Assembly (NCBI GenBank): GCA_029248665.1
Contig: JAQWIW010000033.1
Coordinates: 1 to 46,163, forward strand
From: Opitutia bacterium
Lineage (GTDB): Bacteria; Verrucomicrobiota; Verrucomicrobiia; Opitutales; Coraliomargaritaceae
Direction: 5' to 3'
Length of the DNA stretch: 46,163 nucleotides
Shown here: positions 37,390 to 45,077 of the stretch, piece after piece
Position numbering within the stretch: position 1 is the stretch's first letter
Layout of the letters: each line of letters opens with the position of its first letter
Notes under the pieces: model-generated
Seen by the model: only the letters and a program-made list of their open reading frames with translations
Told to the model about the DNA's origin: nothing
Database searches by the model: none
Made by a program: the position numbers and the translations under genes

Positions 37390-38991
37390 GTGAAATCTAC
37401 AAACATCAATCAGTCAAAAATAAGAAAACATTCTAGAACATCGTTCTACTTGTTCATCTTATGCTTTGTTTTTGCTACACCATGTCAGGCTATTATTCTT
37501 TATAGCGGAGACAATAATGCCAATTTAACCGCCCCTGACACTGCTCGAGAAGCTGTTTTTAATTCTGTCGCAAAAATATCACTTGCAAATGGTTCTAGTA
37601 TTGTAGGTTCAGCCGTACATATTAAAGACAAGTATCTGCTTACTGCAGGACATGTACTCTACAAAGATGTTACACCCAGGCGAACTCATATCACCTTCGA
37701 TGGCATCACCTATTGGGCTATTGATCTCAATTTCTTACCCATTCAAATAGGAACAGCTGACTTAGTTTTATTCAAACTCGTTCAAAATCCAAACCTTACC
37801 GAGACTCCATTATACAGTTCAACCAATGAGAACTTCAAAACCGGGACCTTAGTTGGCTGGGGCTTTGGAAGAGACCCTAACCAAGCAGATGAAACAGCTC
37901 TTAATCGCACCTGGAATTGGGGTGATAGCTCAACTATTGTCAAACGCTGGGGTACTAATCGGATTGAAAATACTGGAAACACAATTTTACCCTACAGCTA
38001 CTTCTTTACTCGTTTAAATTCTAATCAAGGTAGCAATGAAGCCGCATTTGCTTACTATGATTCTGGCTCAGGATTTTTTGTATCCAATTCAGATACTTGG
38101 CAACTTGCAGGCATCTCCACCGCAGTTTCTACTTCCGAAAGTTCAACCTTTGCCCAATTCAGTGGAAGCCAAGATGCCAATTACTTTGTCCGCATCTCCC
38201 AATACCGACAAACCATTTTAAACAACATACCTGACACTTCCACCTACTCAGGCTGGGCGATTGACCAAAGCCTATATGGGACAGATGCAGAAACCACTGC
38301 TGATCCAGATGCAGATGGACTAGACAACCAAACTGAATTCAATTTAGGCACAAATCCTAATCTTTCAGATACGGATAGCGATGGCCTTTCAGATGGCGAA
38401 GAGAGCAATACCTACAGCACCGATCCCCTTGATGCCGATAGCGATGACGATGGCCTTTCTGATGGTGAGGAGATCAATACCTACAATTCCGACCCCTTTG
38501 ATACCGATAGCGATAATGACGGCCTCACTGATGGCGACGAAGTCAATACCTACGGTACCGATCCAAGCGATAGTGACAGCGATGATGACAGTCTTACAGA
38601 TAGTGCTGAAATCAATACCCATAATACCGACCCTAATGACGCTGACAGCGATGATGACGGCCTCACCGATAGTGCTGAAATCAATACCCACCAAAGTGAT
38701 CCAAACAATGCGGATACTTCCAATGATGGCTTAAGCGACAAAGCACTCGTAGATTATGGACTCGATCCAAATGCGGATCACACCCTTTTATATAATGCAA
38801 TCGCCCAAAGTATTGCTGATTTGAGAGCAGGTTCCACCTTAATTCAGGTCATCGATAATCAAGCCATTATTACACTCAATTTAGAAGCCAGCGATGATTT
38901 ACAATCTTGGACAGAGACCGGCGACACCGCCACTTTACAAGTCCCCGCAAGCAATGATAGCCAATTCTACCGCTTCAAACTCAGCGACTAA
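37390..38991 (+). CDS. secreted trypsin-like protease with calcium-binding repeats
   Basis: A 533-residue exported protein. A signal peptide ends near residue 34 (TPCQA). Residues 45-275 form a trypsin-like domain with His88 in LTAGHVL, Asp124 in TADLVLF, and Ser225 in YYDSGSG. The glycine before DSG in the standard GDSGG motif is Tyr223, so the oxyanion hole is unusual. Residues about 285-445 are DxDxDG thrombospondin-type-3-like repeats of about 23 residues. The C-terminal about 65 residues form a W...FYRFK module shared with the protein at 42634-44253. Start is GTG at 37390, preceded by AAAAGG. The last gene before tRNA-Pro. Confidence 0.8.
   Translation: MKSTNINQSKIRKHSRTSFYLFILCFVFATPCQAIILYSGDNNANLTAPDTAREAVFNSVAKISLANGSSIVGSAVHIKDKYLLTAGHVLYKDVTPRRTHITFDGITYWAIDLNFLPIQIGTADLVLFKLVQNPNLTETPLYSSTNENFKTGTLVGWGFGRDPNQADETALNRTWNWGDSSTIVKRWGTNRIENTGNTILPYSYFFTRLNSNQGSNEAAFAYYDSGSGFFVSNSDTWQLAGISTAVSTSESSTFAQFSGSQDANYFVRISQYRQTILNNIPDTSTYSGWAIDQSLYGTDAETTADPDADGLDNQTEFNLGTNPNLSDTDSDGLSDGEESNTYSTDPLDADSDDDGLSDGEEINTYNSDPFDTDSDNDGLTDGDEVNTYGTDPSDSDSDDDSLTDSAEINTHNTDPNDADSDDDGLTDSAEINTHQSDPNNADTSNDGLSDKALVDYGLDPNADHTLLYNAIAQSIADLRAGSTLIQVIDNQAIITLNLEASDDLQSWTETGDTATLQVPASNDSQFYRFKLSD
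38368..38730 (+). repeat. 69-bp imperfect tandem repeats (calcium-binding repeat coding)
   Basis: Within the protease gene about five units of 69 bp encode 23 residues each, of the form D-S-D-x-D-G-L-x-D-x-x-E-x-N-T-x-x-x-D-P. The units differ at several bases but keep the GATAGCGATGACGATGGCCT core. This pattern can expand or contract by recombination. Confidence 0.8.
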
Positions 38992-39078
38992 GATGCCTAA
39001 TCATTGCTTAGGACTTGACCCAAAACAAAATCACCTAAGAGTTAAGCTTTTAATTAATTACACTGTTTAATTAATCGT

Positions 39079-39157
<79 letters not shown>

Positions 39158-39215
39158 TGCCCCATCCCAATACTTTAAAGGGATAGATGGGAATTAAGGT
39201 TTCTAATTAAACCCC

Positions 39216-39237
39216 TCGTGGCATCTTCGTGGCATCT
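39216..39237 (+). repeat. 11-bp perfect tandem repeat near the recombinase
   Basis: TCGTGGCATCT occurs twice in direct tandem (39216-39226 and 39227-39237), between the tRNA-Pro 3' end and the recombinase gene. Short direct repeats next to attachment sites are often arm-type binding sites for tyrosine recombinases or excisionases. No further copies were noticed in the window. The role is inferred from position. Confidence 0.5.
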
Positions 39238-39242
39238 TTTTC

Positions 39243-39272
39243 TTGACATAATAGTGAACTAATGTTTACATA
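39243..39272 (+). promoter_or_regulatory. candidate promoter of the recombinase
   Basis: TTGACA at 39243-39248 and TACATA at 39267-39272 are separated by 18 bp, a reasonable sigma-70 type pair. The ATG at 39278 lies only 6 bp after the -10, so transcription would begin at or inside the codon. The mRNA may be leaderless, or the true start may be downstream. Confidence 0.5.
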
Positions 39273-39277
39273 TATAT

Positions 39278-40564
39278 ATGAAATATGGTGAAGCAAAAGA
39301 ATATCCTAAGAAATCTGGAATAAGATATAGGTTAAGATTAGATACAAATAATTATGAAGTTAGTGCTGGAGTTCGAATAACTGGTCGAAGGTATAGGTAC
39401 AGCACAGGATTAGATACTCTTGTAAAAGCTAAAGCTCATTGTTTAGAAGTTTCAAAAATGTCTAGAAATACCGATGAAGACTTTAGAGCTCACGACAAAG
39501 CAAGGAAAGTAGCATTTAACAAAATTGGATTAACCGCTACAAAAAGAGGGTTATCCACAAGGCAGATAGAAGAATTGTCCTCAAGAATAATTGATGAAAT
39601 AAAACCAGAGGTTGAATTGAAACTATTATCTGAGGTAATTGAAGACCTTAAAGCAGACAAAGATCTTTGTTATGAAAATAATGCAATCAAGATAAGATCT
39701 TTGAAGATGTTTAAGCATAATTATAATAATGTACTAAAAGAATTTGGCGACTGTTATGTAAGTAATATCACAAAACAGAAAATCACAGATTGGCTATCTA
39801 CCCTATCCTTTGCACCTAAGACAAAAGATATTCGCTATCATTGCTTAAGAGAGATATTAAATCACGCTATTGATAGAGGATTAATTAATGAAAATCCTTG
39901 TAAGCTTACCAAGGGCGAATACGCAAAATATATCGGTAAAACAATATGGAAAGAGCCCAAGATTCTATCTCTGAAGCAAGCTAAAATGATGTTAGAATTC
40001 GCAAGGGATAATCCTAAATACAATCTATTACCTTTCCTCGTGCTTGGATTGTATTGTGGGATAAGGCATGAAGAAATTCAAAAGATTGAATGGAAACAAA
40101 TTTGCTTAGTAGATGAAAAAGTAAGTATTACTGGTTACTACGCAAAAGGCAGAAAAAACAGAACAATAGATCTTCCTAAGTGTGCAGTAGAGTGGCTACG
40201 AAAAGCTCCACGCCCAAGTAAAGCCTTTTACAATATCATTGAAGGTGAGAAGAAATTGGGCCATTGGGTTTCAAAAAACCAATATACAAAACAACATTCA
40301 AAGAATTGGACAAAATTTTGGCGTGATTGCTTAAAAGCAAATGATTTTCCTTATGTAAGATGGGGAGATAATTATGAAAATGCTTTAAGGCATTCCTTCT
40401 CAAGTTACTATCATACCTATTCTGGTTATAACACACAAGCAACCATCAATATTCTTGGACATGATCCAAAAAATAGTAATCTCTTATTCGAACACTACAA
40501 AGCTATTACCAGTAAATCAGATGCAAAAGAGTACTTTGAAATATATCCATTTAAAGAGCCGTAA
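39278..40564 (+). CDS. tyrosine recombinase/integrase
   Basis: A 428-residue site-specific recombinase, the likely integration enzyme of an element in tRNA-Pro. The catalytic domain shows Arg263 in YCGIRHEEI, Lys290 in YAKGRKNRT, Arg371 in ENALRHSF, His395 in ILGHD and the nucleophile Tyr407 in LLFEHY. The first histidine of the usual HxLRH box is Asn368, a change I associate with verrucomicrobial integrases. A core-binding SAM-like domain lies around residues 115-215 and an arm-binding region precedes it. It points away from the tRNA. The region looks more AT-rich than the backbone genes. Confidence 0.92.
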   Translation: MKYGEAKEYPKKSGIRYRLRLDTNNYEVSAGVRITGRRYRYSTGLDTLVKAKAHCLEVSKMSRNTDEDFRAHDKARKVAFNKIGLTATKRGLSTRQIEELSSRIIDEIKPEVELKLLSEVIEDLKADKDLCYENNAIKIRSLKMFKHNYNNVLKEFGDCYVSNITKQKITDWLSTLSFAPKTKDIRYHCLREILNHAIDRGLINENPCKLTKGEYAKYIGKTIWKEPKILSLKQAKMMLEFARDNPKYNLLPFLVLGLYCGIRHEEIQKIEWKQICLVDEKVSITGYYAKGRKNRTIDLPKCAVEWLRKAPRPSKAFYNIIEGEKKLGHWVSKNQYTKQHSKNWTKFWRDCLKANDFPYVRWGDNYENALRHSFSSYYHTYSGYNTQATINILGHDPKNSNLLFEHYKAITSKSDAKEYFEIYPFKEP

Positions 40565-40609
40565 TTAAAAATCTACGGCCCTTTAAATGATAATTTTAGA
40601 AATAAATAA

Positions 40610-40879
40610 TTAACCAATTATTCCTAAATCACGGAGATTTTCTTGAGTAATGCATCTAGCATTTCTCTCATCTGTTGTTCTGACTAATCCATTAGGACTT
40701 TGACACATTTGGTAGACTTGTTTTGGATGCTTCCCAGTAAGTACCCCTACCTCTTTGATGGTTAAGTTACGGCTAGTTTCTTTGATTATTCTTCTTAGTA
40801 TCAATTCCTCAAACATTGAACCAGCAACTTTAGAGACAACATTAAATTGCCCTTGAAACTGTATTTCTTTTTCACTCAT
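40610..40879 (-). CDS. excisionase-like helix-turn-helix protein
   Basis: A small 89-residue protein whose second half reads like a MerR/excisionase-type winged helix: LTIKEVGVLTGKHPKQVYQM as the helix-turn-helix, then a short hairpin (GLVRTTDERNARCI) and a final helix TQENLRDLG. The first 35 residues are specific to it. Its size, fold and location convergent with the recombinase suggest a recombination directionality factor or element repressor; which of these cannot be decided. A good promoter lies upstream on the same strand. Confidence 0.6.
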   Translation of the reverse strand: MSEKEIQFQGQFNVVSKVAGSMFEELILRRIIKETSRNLTIKEVGVLTGKHPKQVYQMCQSPNGLVRTTDERNARCITQENLRDLGIIG

Positions 40880-40924
40880 TTTTTACCTTTTTTAAAGCTA
40901 ACCTTAATTGGCTTCGCCCACTGA

Positions 40925-40953
40925 AATTTAATACATAAAATACTGATTGTCAA
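40925..40953 (-). promoter_or_regulatory. candidate promoter of the excisionase-like gene
   Basis: On the minus strand TTGACA (40953-40948) is followed after exactly 17 bp by TAAATT (40930-40925), about 45 bp before the ATG at 40879. The consensus -35 and ideal spacing make this one of the clearer promoters in the window. Confidence 0.5.
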
Positions 40954-41048
40954 TGCTTTATGTAACTTTTTTGAAAATACTTTACAGAACTAAATCTTTT
41001 TTACGGCAGAACTTTTTTTAAATTTTTTAAATTTTGGAATGCCTTGTT

Positions 41049-41786
41049 TTAATAAAAACACAAAATTTTCTGCTCGTTAAAAACATGATTGATCGCCCAG
41101 TCTAATTGATGAAGCTTGTAGATTGATCTGCATTTTCTACTGGGAAGATTATCCCTATCCCAAAGGTTCGTTAACCCCAGACTCTTTGTATGCCATTCAT
41201 TCCTGTAAGCTTTTGTTCGAACACTGGAATCATTCTTCGTTAGTTTGGTCATGTAGGTAAACCACTTACAAACTTGGAAATAATCTTTGGATAATTCTAC
41301 CAGAATTTCTTCTTTGTCATATTCATAGCCCACGCTTGCTTGGTAGTCTTTGAGTATCTTTTGCCATTTGTTTCTTAAAAGCTTTCTGTAGGTCAATATA
41401 GGGCGATTTTTGGGCAAAATAAGAAAGGCATGAAGGTGCAGATTCTTGTTATTCCTATCATTTTCAGTTATGAAGATTCCTTTAACTTTTAAATGCTCAT
41501 TCAAGTACCTTGTTAGTCTTTTTACAGCGTTCTCGTAGTTAGGAACAAATGATCCGAAATTCGTTTTGAATGTACTTTTACATAAGTGAAAATCCTTATC
41601 TTTGTACTCGTTGTAAGCTCTCGTTAATTTATAATACCAATCAGTTTTCTGTTTCAGTAATCTTTCTAATTCTGGCTTTTGTATCTTCTTTAGGTCTCCA
41701 TAATTAACTAATGGTTTATTCAAGTTCTTATATAGATAATATTCTAATGGATCTTCGTATTCTTTTAATTCTTTAGTAGTAGGCAT
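41049..41786 (-). CDS. putative HUH-endonuclease replication initiator (Rep-like)
   Basis: A 245-residue protein not recognised as a named family, but with the two signatures of rolling-circle initiators. These are an HUH motif in NLHLHAFLIL (His117, His119) between hydrophobic residues, and a YxxK motif in WFTYMTKL (Tyr178, Lys181) about 60 residues later. HUH proteins nick one DNA strand through a tyrosine-DNA bond to start replication or transfer. No helicase or relaxase C-terminal domain is present. Its place between the excisionase-like gene and a repeat-rich intergenic region suggests an element replication protein; a relaxase or transposase relative is possible. Confidence 0.6.
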   Translation of the reverse strand: MPTTKELKEYEDPLEYYLYKNLNKPLVNYGDLKKIQKPELERLLKQKTDWYYKLTRAYNEYKDKDFHLCKSTFKTNFGSFVPNYENAVKRLTRYLNEHLKVKGIFITENDRNNKNLHLHAFLILPKNRPILTYRKLLRNKWQKILKDYQASVGYEYDKEEILVELSKDYFQVCKWFTYMTKLTKNDSSVRTKAYRNEWHTKSLGLTNLWDRDNLPSRKCRSIYKLHQLDWAINHVFNEQKILCFY

Positions 41787-41814
41787 AGCTTTATCTAAAA
41801 GGCTTTACACATGG

Positions 41815-41855
41815 TTGGCATATATTCTTGAAATATATTAGTTTCAGAGTGCCAA
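41815..41855. repeat. nested inverted repeats upstream of the Rep-like gene
   Basis: TTGGCA (41815-41820) pairs with TGCCAA (41850-41855). Inside, TGAAA (41829-41833) pairs with TTTCA (41842-41846). An overlapping alternative dyad is ATATATT (41820-41826) with AATATAT (41832-41838). This cluster lies 29 bp upstream of the Rep-like start and could be a Rep nicking origin or an operator. Confidence 0.45.
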
Positions 41856-41877
41856 AATTCTAAAAAAACTTTCATTG

Positions 41878-41922
41878 CAAATTACAAATTGCCTCCAAAC
41901 CCTCATGAAATAAGGTAATTTG
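41878..41922. repeat. 8-bp inverted repeat with long loop
   Basis: CAAATTAC at 41878-41885 is exactly complementary to GTAATTTG at 41915-41922, with 29 nt between. It lies in the middle of the intergenic region between the Rep-like gene and the 203-residue gene. Its role is unknown; it may be part of an origin. Confidence 0.35.
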
Positions 41923-41967
41923 AAACAGAAAAAAGTTTGTGATTATTTTAGAGAGCTAACTGGGAGT

Positions 41968-41996
41968 GTTTATAAATCATTCTAGATTTTATAAAC
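41968..41996. repeat. 9-bp perfect inverted repeat before the 203-residue gene
   Basis: GTTTATAAA at 41968-41976 and TTTATAAAC at 41988-41996 flank an 11-nt spacer. An AAGGAG-like sequence follows at about 42001, but the annotated ATG is over 30 nt further on. The dyad is a good operator or stem-loop candidate. Confidence 0.45.
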
Positions 41997-42038
41997 AAAA
42001 AAGGAGATCTGCCACAGACTTTTAGTGTAAATAATTAT

Positions 42039-42650
42039 ATGTCTGGATATAATTATGAAGCACGAAGATTAATATCAGCATTGGGGTTTAAGCCAGAGCA
42101 TCATAAAGATCTTATAGATAGTTTAGAATTCGCTTATGAGCTAGAAGATGAACAGAATAGACCCAAAGTTAAATTCACGAAGTTAGATAGCTTAACAAAT
42201 GAATTTTTTGATTCGTTATACGAACCTTTGTCTAAATGTTTTGAATTAGAGTTCTGGAACAGTTACTACGAATACGGAGATGAAGTATATGACTATGATC
42301 TTCTGGTATGCTTTAACAAAAAGTATGGTCTTCAGTTGAGATTCGAAGAGGATCCAGACGAGATAATCCTGGAACTTATCTACCGATATGCAGACAAGGA
42401 GATTCGCCCCAAAGTTGGCTTCAAAGATACAATGCTAAAGTTAGAGCAGTGTTTGAGGCAGACAGAAGTTAAAAGCATCAAGCTAGAGGTCATGGCTATA
42501 TCTTGTCACAGAAGACTGCCCAGGAGGTGGCACACAGAAAGAAACAAGGATACTTTATCCAATAGTGATCTACGAGCTATCTACAAGGAACTGGGATTTG
42601 AAGAATGGGGCAGTGCGATGACCAAGGATATTTCTATTCCGCCATCTTAA
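42039..42650 (+). CDS. acidic protein of unknown function in the element
   Basis: A 203-residue soluble protein I do not recognise. It is rich in Glu, Asp, Tyr and Leu, with stretches such as WNSYYEYGDEVYDYDLLVCF and LQLRFEEDPDEIILELIYRY that look alternately helical and strand-like. A basic patch (SCHRRLPRRWHTERNKD) follows near residues 155-171. No signal peptide or membrane segment. Start ATG 42039; an AAGGAGAT sequence lies about 30 nt upstream, too far for normal initiation. Its 3' end overlaps the convergent secreted-protein gene by 17 bp. Position between a Rep-like gene and possible cargo suggests an accessory gene of the element. Confidence 0.7.
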   Translation: MSGYNYEARRLISALGFKPEHHKDLIDSLEFAYELEDEQNRPKVKFTKLDSLTNEFFDSLYEPLSKCFELEFWNSYYEYGDEVYDYDLLVCFNKKYGLQLRFEEDPDEIILELIYRYADKEIRPKVGFKDTMLKLEQCLRQTEVKSIKLEVMAISCHRRLPRRWHTERNKDTLSNSDLRAIYKELGFEEWGSAMTKDISIPPS

Positions 42651-44253
42651 AACTGAAGAACTTGGTATCTGTATCTGCTGGGATCGTCATAGTGGCTGGA
42701 TCACCCTTATCTTCCCATGTTTGAAGATCCGAACTTTCTTCCATCTGTAACTGCACTGTAGCTTGGTTTCCAGTCACCTCTATCATAGTTGAGCCTGGGC
42801 GGAGGTCTTGGACACTCTGGCTGATTACATTTTTTAGATTCGTATAATCTACAGTAGGATCAAATCCTGCATTAACTACTTCTCCATCTTTTAATCCGTC
42901 ACCAGATGTATCAGCTATGTTTGGATCAGTATTATAAGTTACTTCTTGGGAGTCATCTAATCCATCTGAATCAGTATCCGCTAAGTTCGGATTTGTCCCA
43001 TTAGCTATCTCAACATTATCCAAAATTGTGTCTCCATCACTATCTTCGTTGTTTGGATCTGTGCCAGTATCATTTGGAGAAATATAAATGCCAGTATTCG
43101 TTTCATGGATATTGGGCAATCCATCTCTATCTTTATCGTTTATGCTTTTTACTCTAACTTCTAGGCCCTGTGTAGTATTAATAGGGTAAGCTATCCATTC
43201 TCCATCTGGCGACATTTCTATTATCCCACCAAAAAAATGAGAATTTTCATAATTGTTATTAGATATCTCAATAAATTCAACAATTGTATTATTAGGAACC
43301 CAACTATCTGAAACTAAGGTATAAGTTGTAAGACTTCCTTCGTTTGAATCAGCTTCAGAAGTATTAATAGTAATAGTGTTACCTTCGGCTGAAAGTGCCA
43401 TGTTCTTTGTTCTTCCCGCATACAATATTCCTTGCAATTGGTTTCCTAATCTAACCCATTCATTATTCAAATTTTCAAAAATGGTAATTTGGGAAGCGCC
43501 GTCAGAGTCGGGCCCTGCCGTTTCTAAAGCAATTACATTGCCAGATGAATTTATGTCCGCTGAACACTCGCCACCATAAAAATCTTCACCAGAAATTAAA
43601 GTTTGGCCAATTTGGGAAATTACACCTTCATCTAGTTTAAATATTTTCGTAACACCATCATCTGAAAGAATGAAACTCATTCCATCCGCGCTCATATTAA
43701 TGTTCATAGCGTTTCCATTTTGTTCTGCTGTAAATTCATGAACAACTTCCCATTCAAAATTATTTAATGAGTAAATTTTTGATAAGCCATCAAAATAACT
43801 TCCTACAAATAAAATGTCACCAGCATTATTAAGTATAGAATTATATCCTCCCTCTTGCAAATCTTGTCCATTTTTTTCCCAATAATTAGTTTCTTCATTA
43901 AAATCATAAATTTCAGTTTTATTAGCTCCCCATGAAGAGATTGCAATCCTATCTCCAGAATAGTTGAGAGAAATTGATTCACCTAAAACTTGACCATTAT
44001 AACTTCCTGTAATTGTCTGTCCAACTTGATTCCATAAACCGTTTACATCCTTAAAAATTCTTACTGAACCTATTGCACTCCCCTCGTCCCAGCTATATTC
44101 TCCTTCACTTTTATTTGAAATTGCTATAACCTTCCCGCTTTCTGAAAAGGAAATTCTAATCGGGGAAATTCTATCAAAATTAGGATAAATAATTGGGCCA
44201 ACTGTTCCCCAAACCAAATTATTTAAAAGTAAAAATAAATAAACGAATCTCAT
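42634..44253 (-). CDS. secreted propeller-like protein with calcium-binding repeats
   Basis: A 539-residue exported protein with a signal peptide (MRFVYLFLLLNNLVWG). Residues about 25-370 consist of repeated strands of the type ISFSESGKVIAIS, SLNYSGDRIAIS, NMSADGMSFILS and EMSPDGEWIAYP, resembling a beta-propeller built from WD40-like or FG-GAP-like blades. Residues 372-455 carry DxDxDG calcium-binding repeats. The last about 65 residues form a W...FFSFK module about half identical to that of the protease at 37390-38991. Ligand or function is unknown; a surface-exposed binding role is plausible. It lies within or next to the tRNA-Pro element. Confidence 0.75.
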   Translation of the reverse strand: MRFVYLFLLLNNLVWGTVGPIIYPNFDRISPIRISFSESGKVIAISNKSEGEYSWDEGSAIGSVRIFKDVNGLWNQVGQTITGSYNGQVLGESISLNYSGDRIAISSWGANKTEIYDFNEETNYWEKNGQDLQEGGYNSILNNAGDILFVGSYFDGLSKIYSLNNFEWEVVHEFTAEQNGNAMNINMSADGMSFILSDDGVTKIFKLDEGVISQIGQTLISGEDFYGGECSADINSSGNVIALETAGPDSDGASQITIFENLNNEWVRLGNQLQGILYAGRTKNMALSAEGNTITINTSEADSNEGSLTTYTLVSDSWVPNNTIVEFIEISNNNYENSHFFGGIIEMSPDGEWIAYPINTTQGLEVRVKSINDKDRDGLPNIHETNTGIYISPNDTGTDPNNEDSDGDTILDNVEIANGTNPNLADTDSDGLDDSQEVTYNTDPNIADTSGDGLKDGEVVNAGFDPTVDYTNLKNVISQSVQDLRPGSTMIEVTGNQATVQLQMEESSDLQTWEDKGDPATMTIPADTDTKFFSFKMAE

Positions 44254-44493
44254 ACTTTACAAATAAACTCAAATCCCAAAAACTAAAAGAAAAAACCACC
44301 AAACTTTGAAAGGACGCTCCCCCGAGTAGCTTCTGCGAAATCCACTGGGAGATATAGAAAACGGCCCTCCAACCTCTATGAAAATGAGCGATATAGATAA
44401 GTTAATTTAAACGGGGGGCTAAATTTGTTAATCATCCAGATAAAAATAATTTGCCTAATTACTTTAATATTATGAAATATAGCTAGCTAAGAA

Positions 44494-45036
44494 ATGCGCA
44501 CTTTAAAAAAGAAATTACTCTACATAATTATACCATTAATACTTCTTTCTTTAGTATATATAAGTGCTGAAAGAATGCTTATAAGCAAAATTAAAAACGA
44601 CATAGAGTCATCATTTGGTAATGACTACGCTGTAATAGCCTTACATGTAGCTGGGGAAAACTCGCAAAAACCATCTCTCTGGCGTATGCTAAAGAAGGCC
44701 ATGATATATGAGTTAAACATTAATGGAGAGTATACTCCAACTGGAAGTGGCGGTTACACAGGGAAAAAACATCATCTCGCTATTCTAATTACAAATAATC
44801 AAGAAATTACATTCGGCGAATGGTCCTTCCGTAATTGGAGTTTAATTTTAAGTGATTATTCCTCCTCTTGGGACATAATTGAGAATTTATCTGAGTCCGA
44901 TCAAGAATTATACAGCTATGAAAGAGAAGATCTAAACAAACGAGGTGGAATAAGTTATAAAGACCGAGTCCTTAATGATGATGAGATCTCATTCTATTAT
45001 AGAAGCACCGAAGCTGAATTTCTTCCTAAAGAATAA
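44494..45036 (+). CDS. single-pass membrane protein of unknown function
   Basis: A 180-residue protein with a charged N-terminus (MRTLKKK), one hydrophobic segment (residues 8-23, LLYIIIPLILLSLVYI), then a soluble domain expected outside the cytoplasm. Segments such as GEYTPTGSGGYTGKKHH and ITFGEWSFRNWSLILSDY suggest beta structure. The C-terminus is acidic and charged. I do not recognise the family. It starts at ATG 44494 after a 240-bp intergenic stretch, in an AT-rich context, and is convergent with hsdR. Confidence 0.6.
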   Translation: MRTLKKKLLYIIIPLILLSLVYISAERMLISKIKNDIESSFGNDYAVIALHVAGENSQKPSLWRMLKKAMIYELNINGEYTPTGSGGYTGKKHHLAILITNNQEITFGEWSFRNWSLILSDYSSSWDIIENLSESDQELYSYEREDLNKRGGISYKDRVLNDDEISFYYRSTEAEFLPKE

Positions 45037-45077
45037 GAGACCTAATTTAAAATAGTACAATTGGGCTTAAATAATCA

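Noticed and set aside
38368-38730. CRISPR array
   Set aside because: The repeats are in-frame coding units without unique spacers between identical repeats.
38381-38741. Overlapping ORFs in other frames of the calcium-repeat tract
   Set aside because: They are by-products of the 69-bp tandem repeat, which gives periodic low-complexity translations in every frame.
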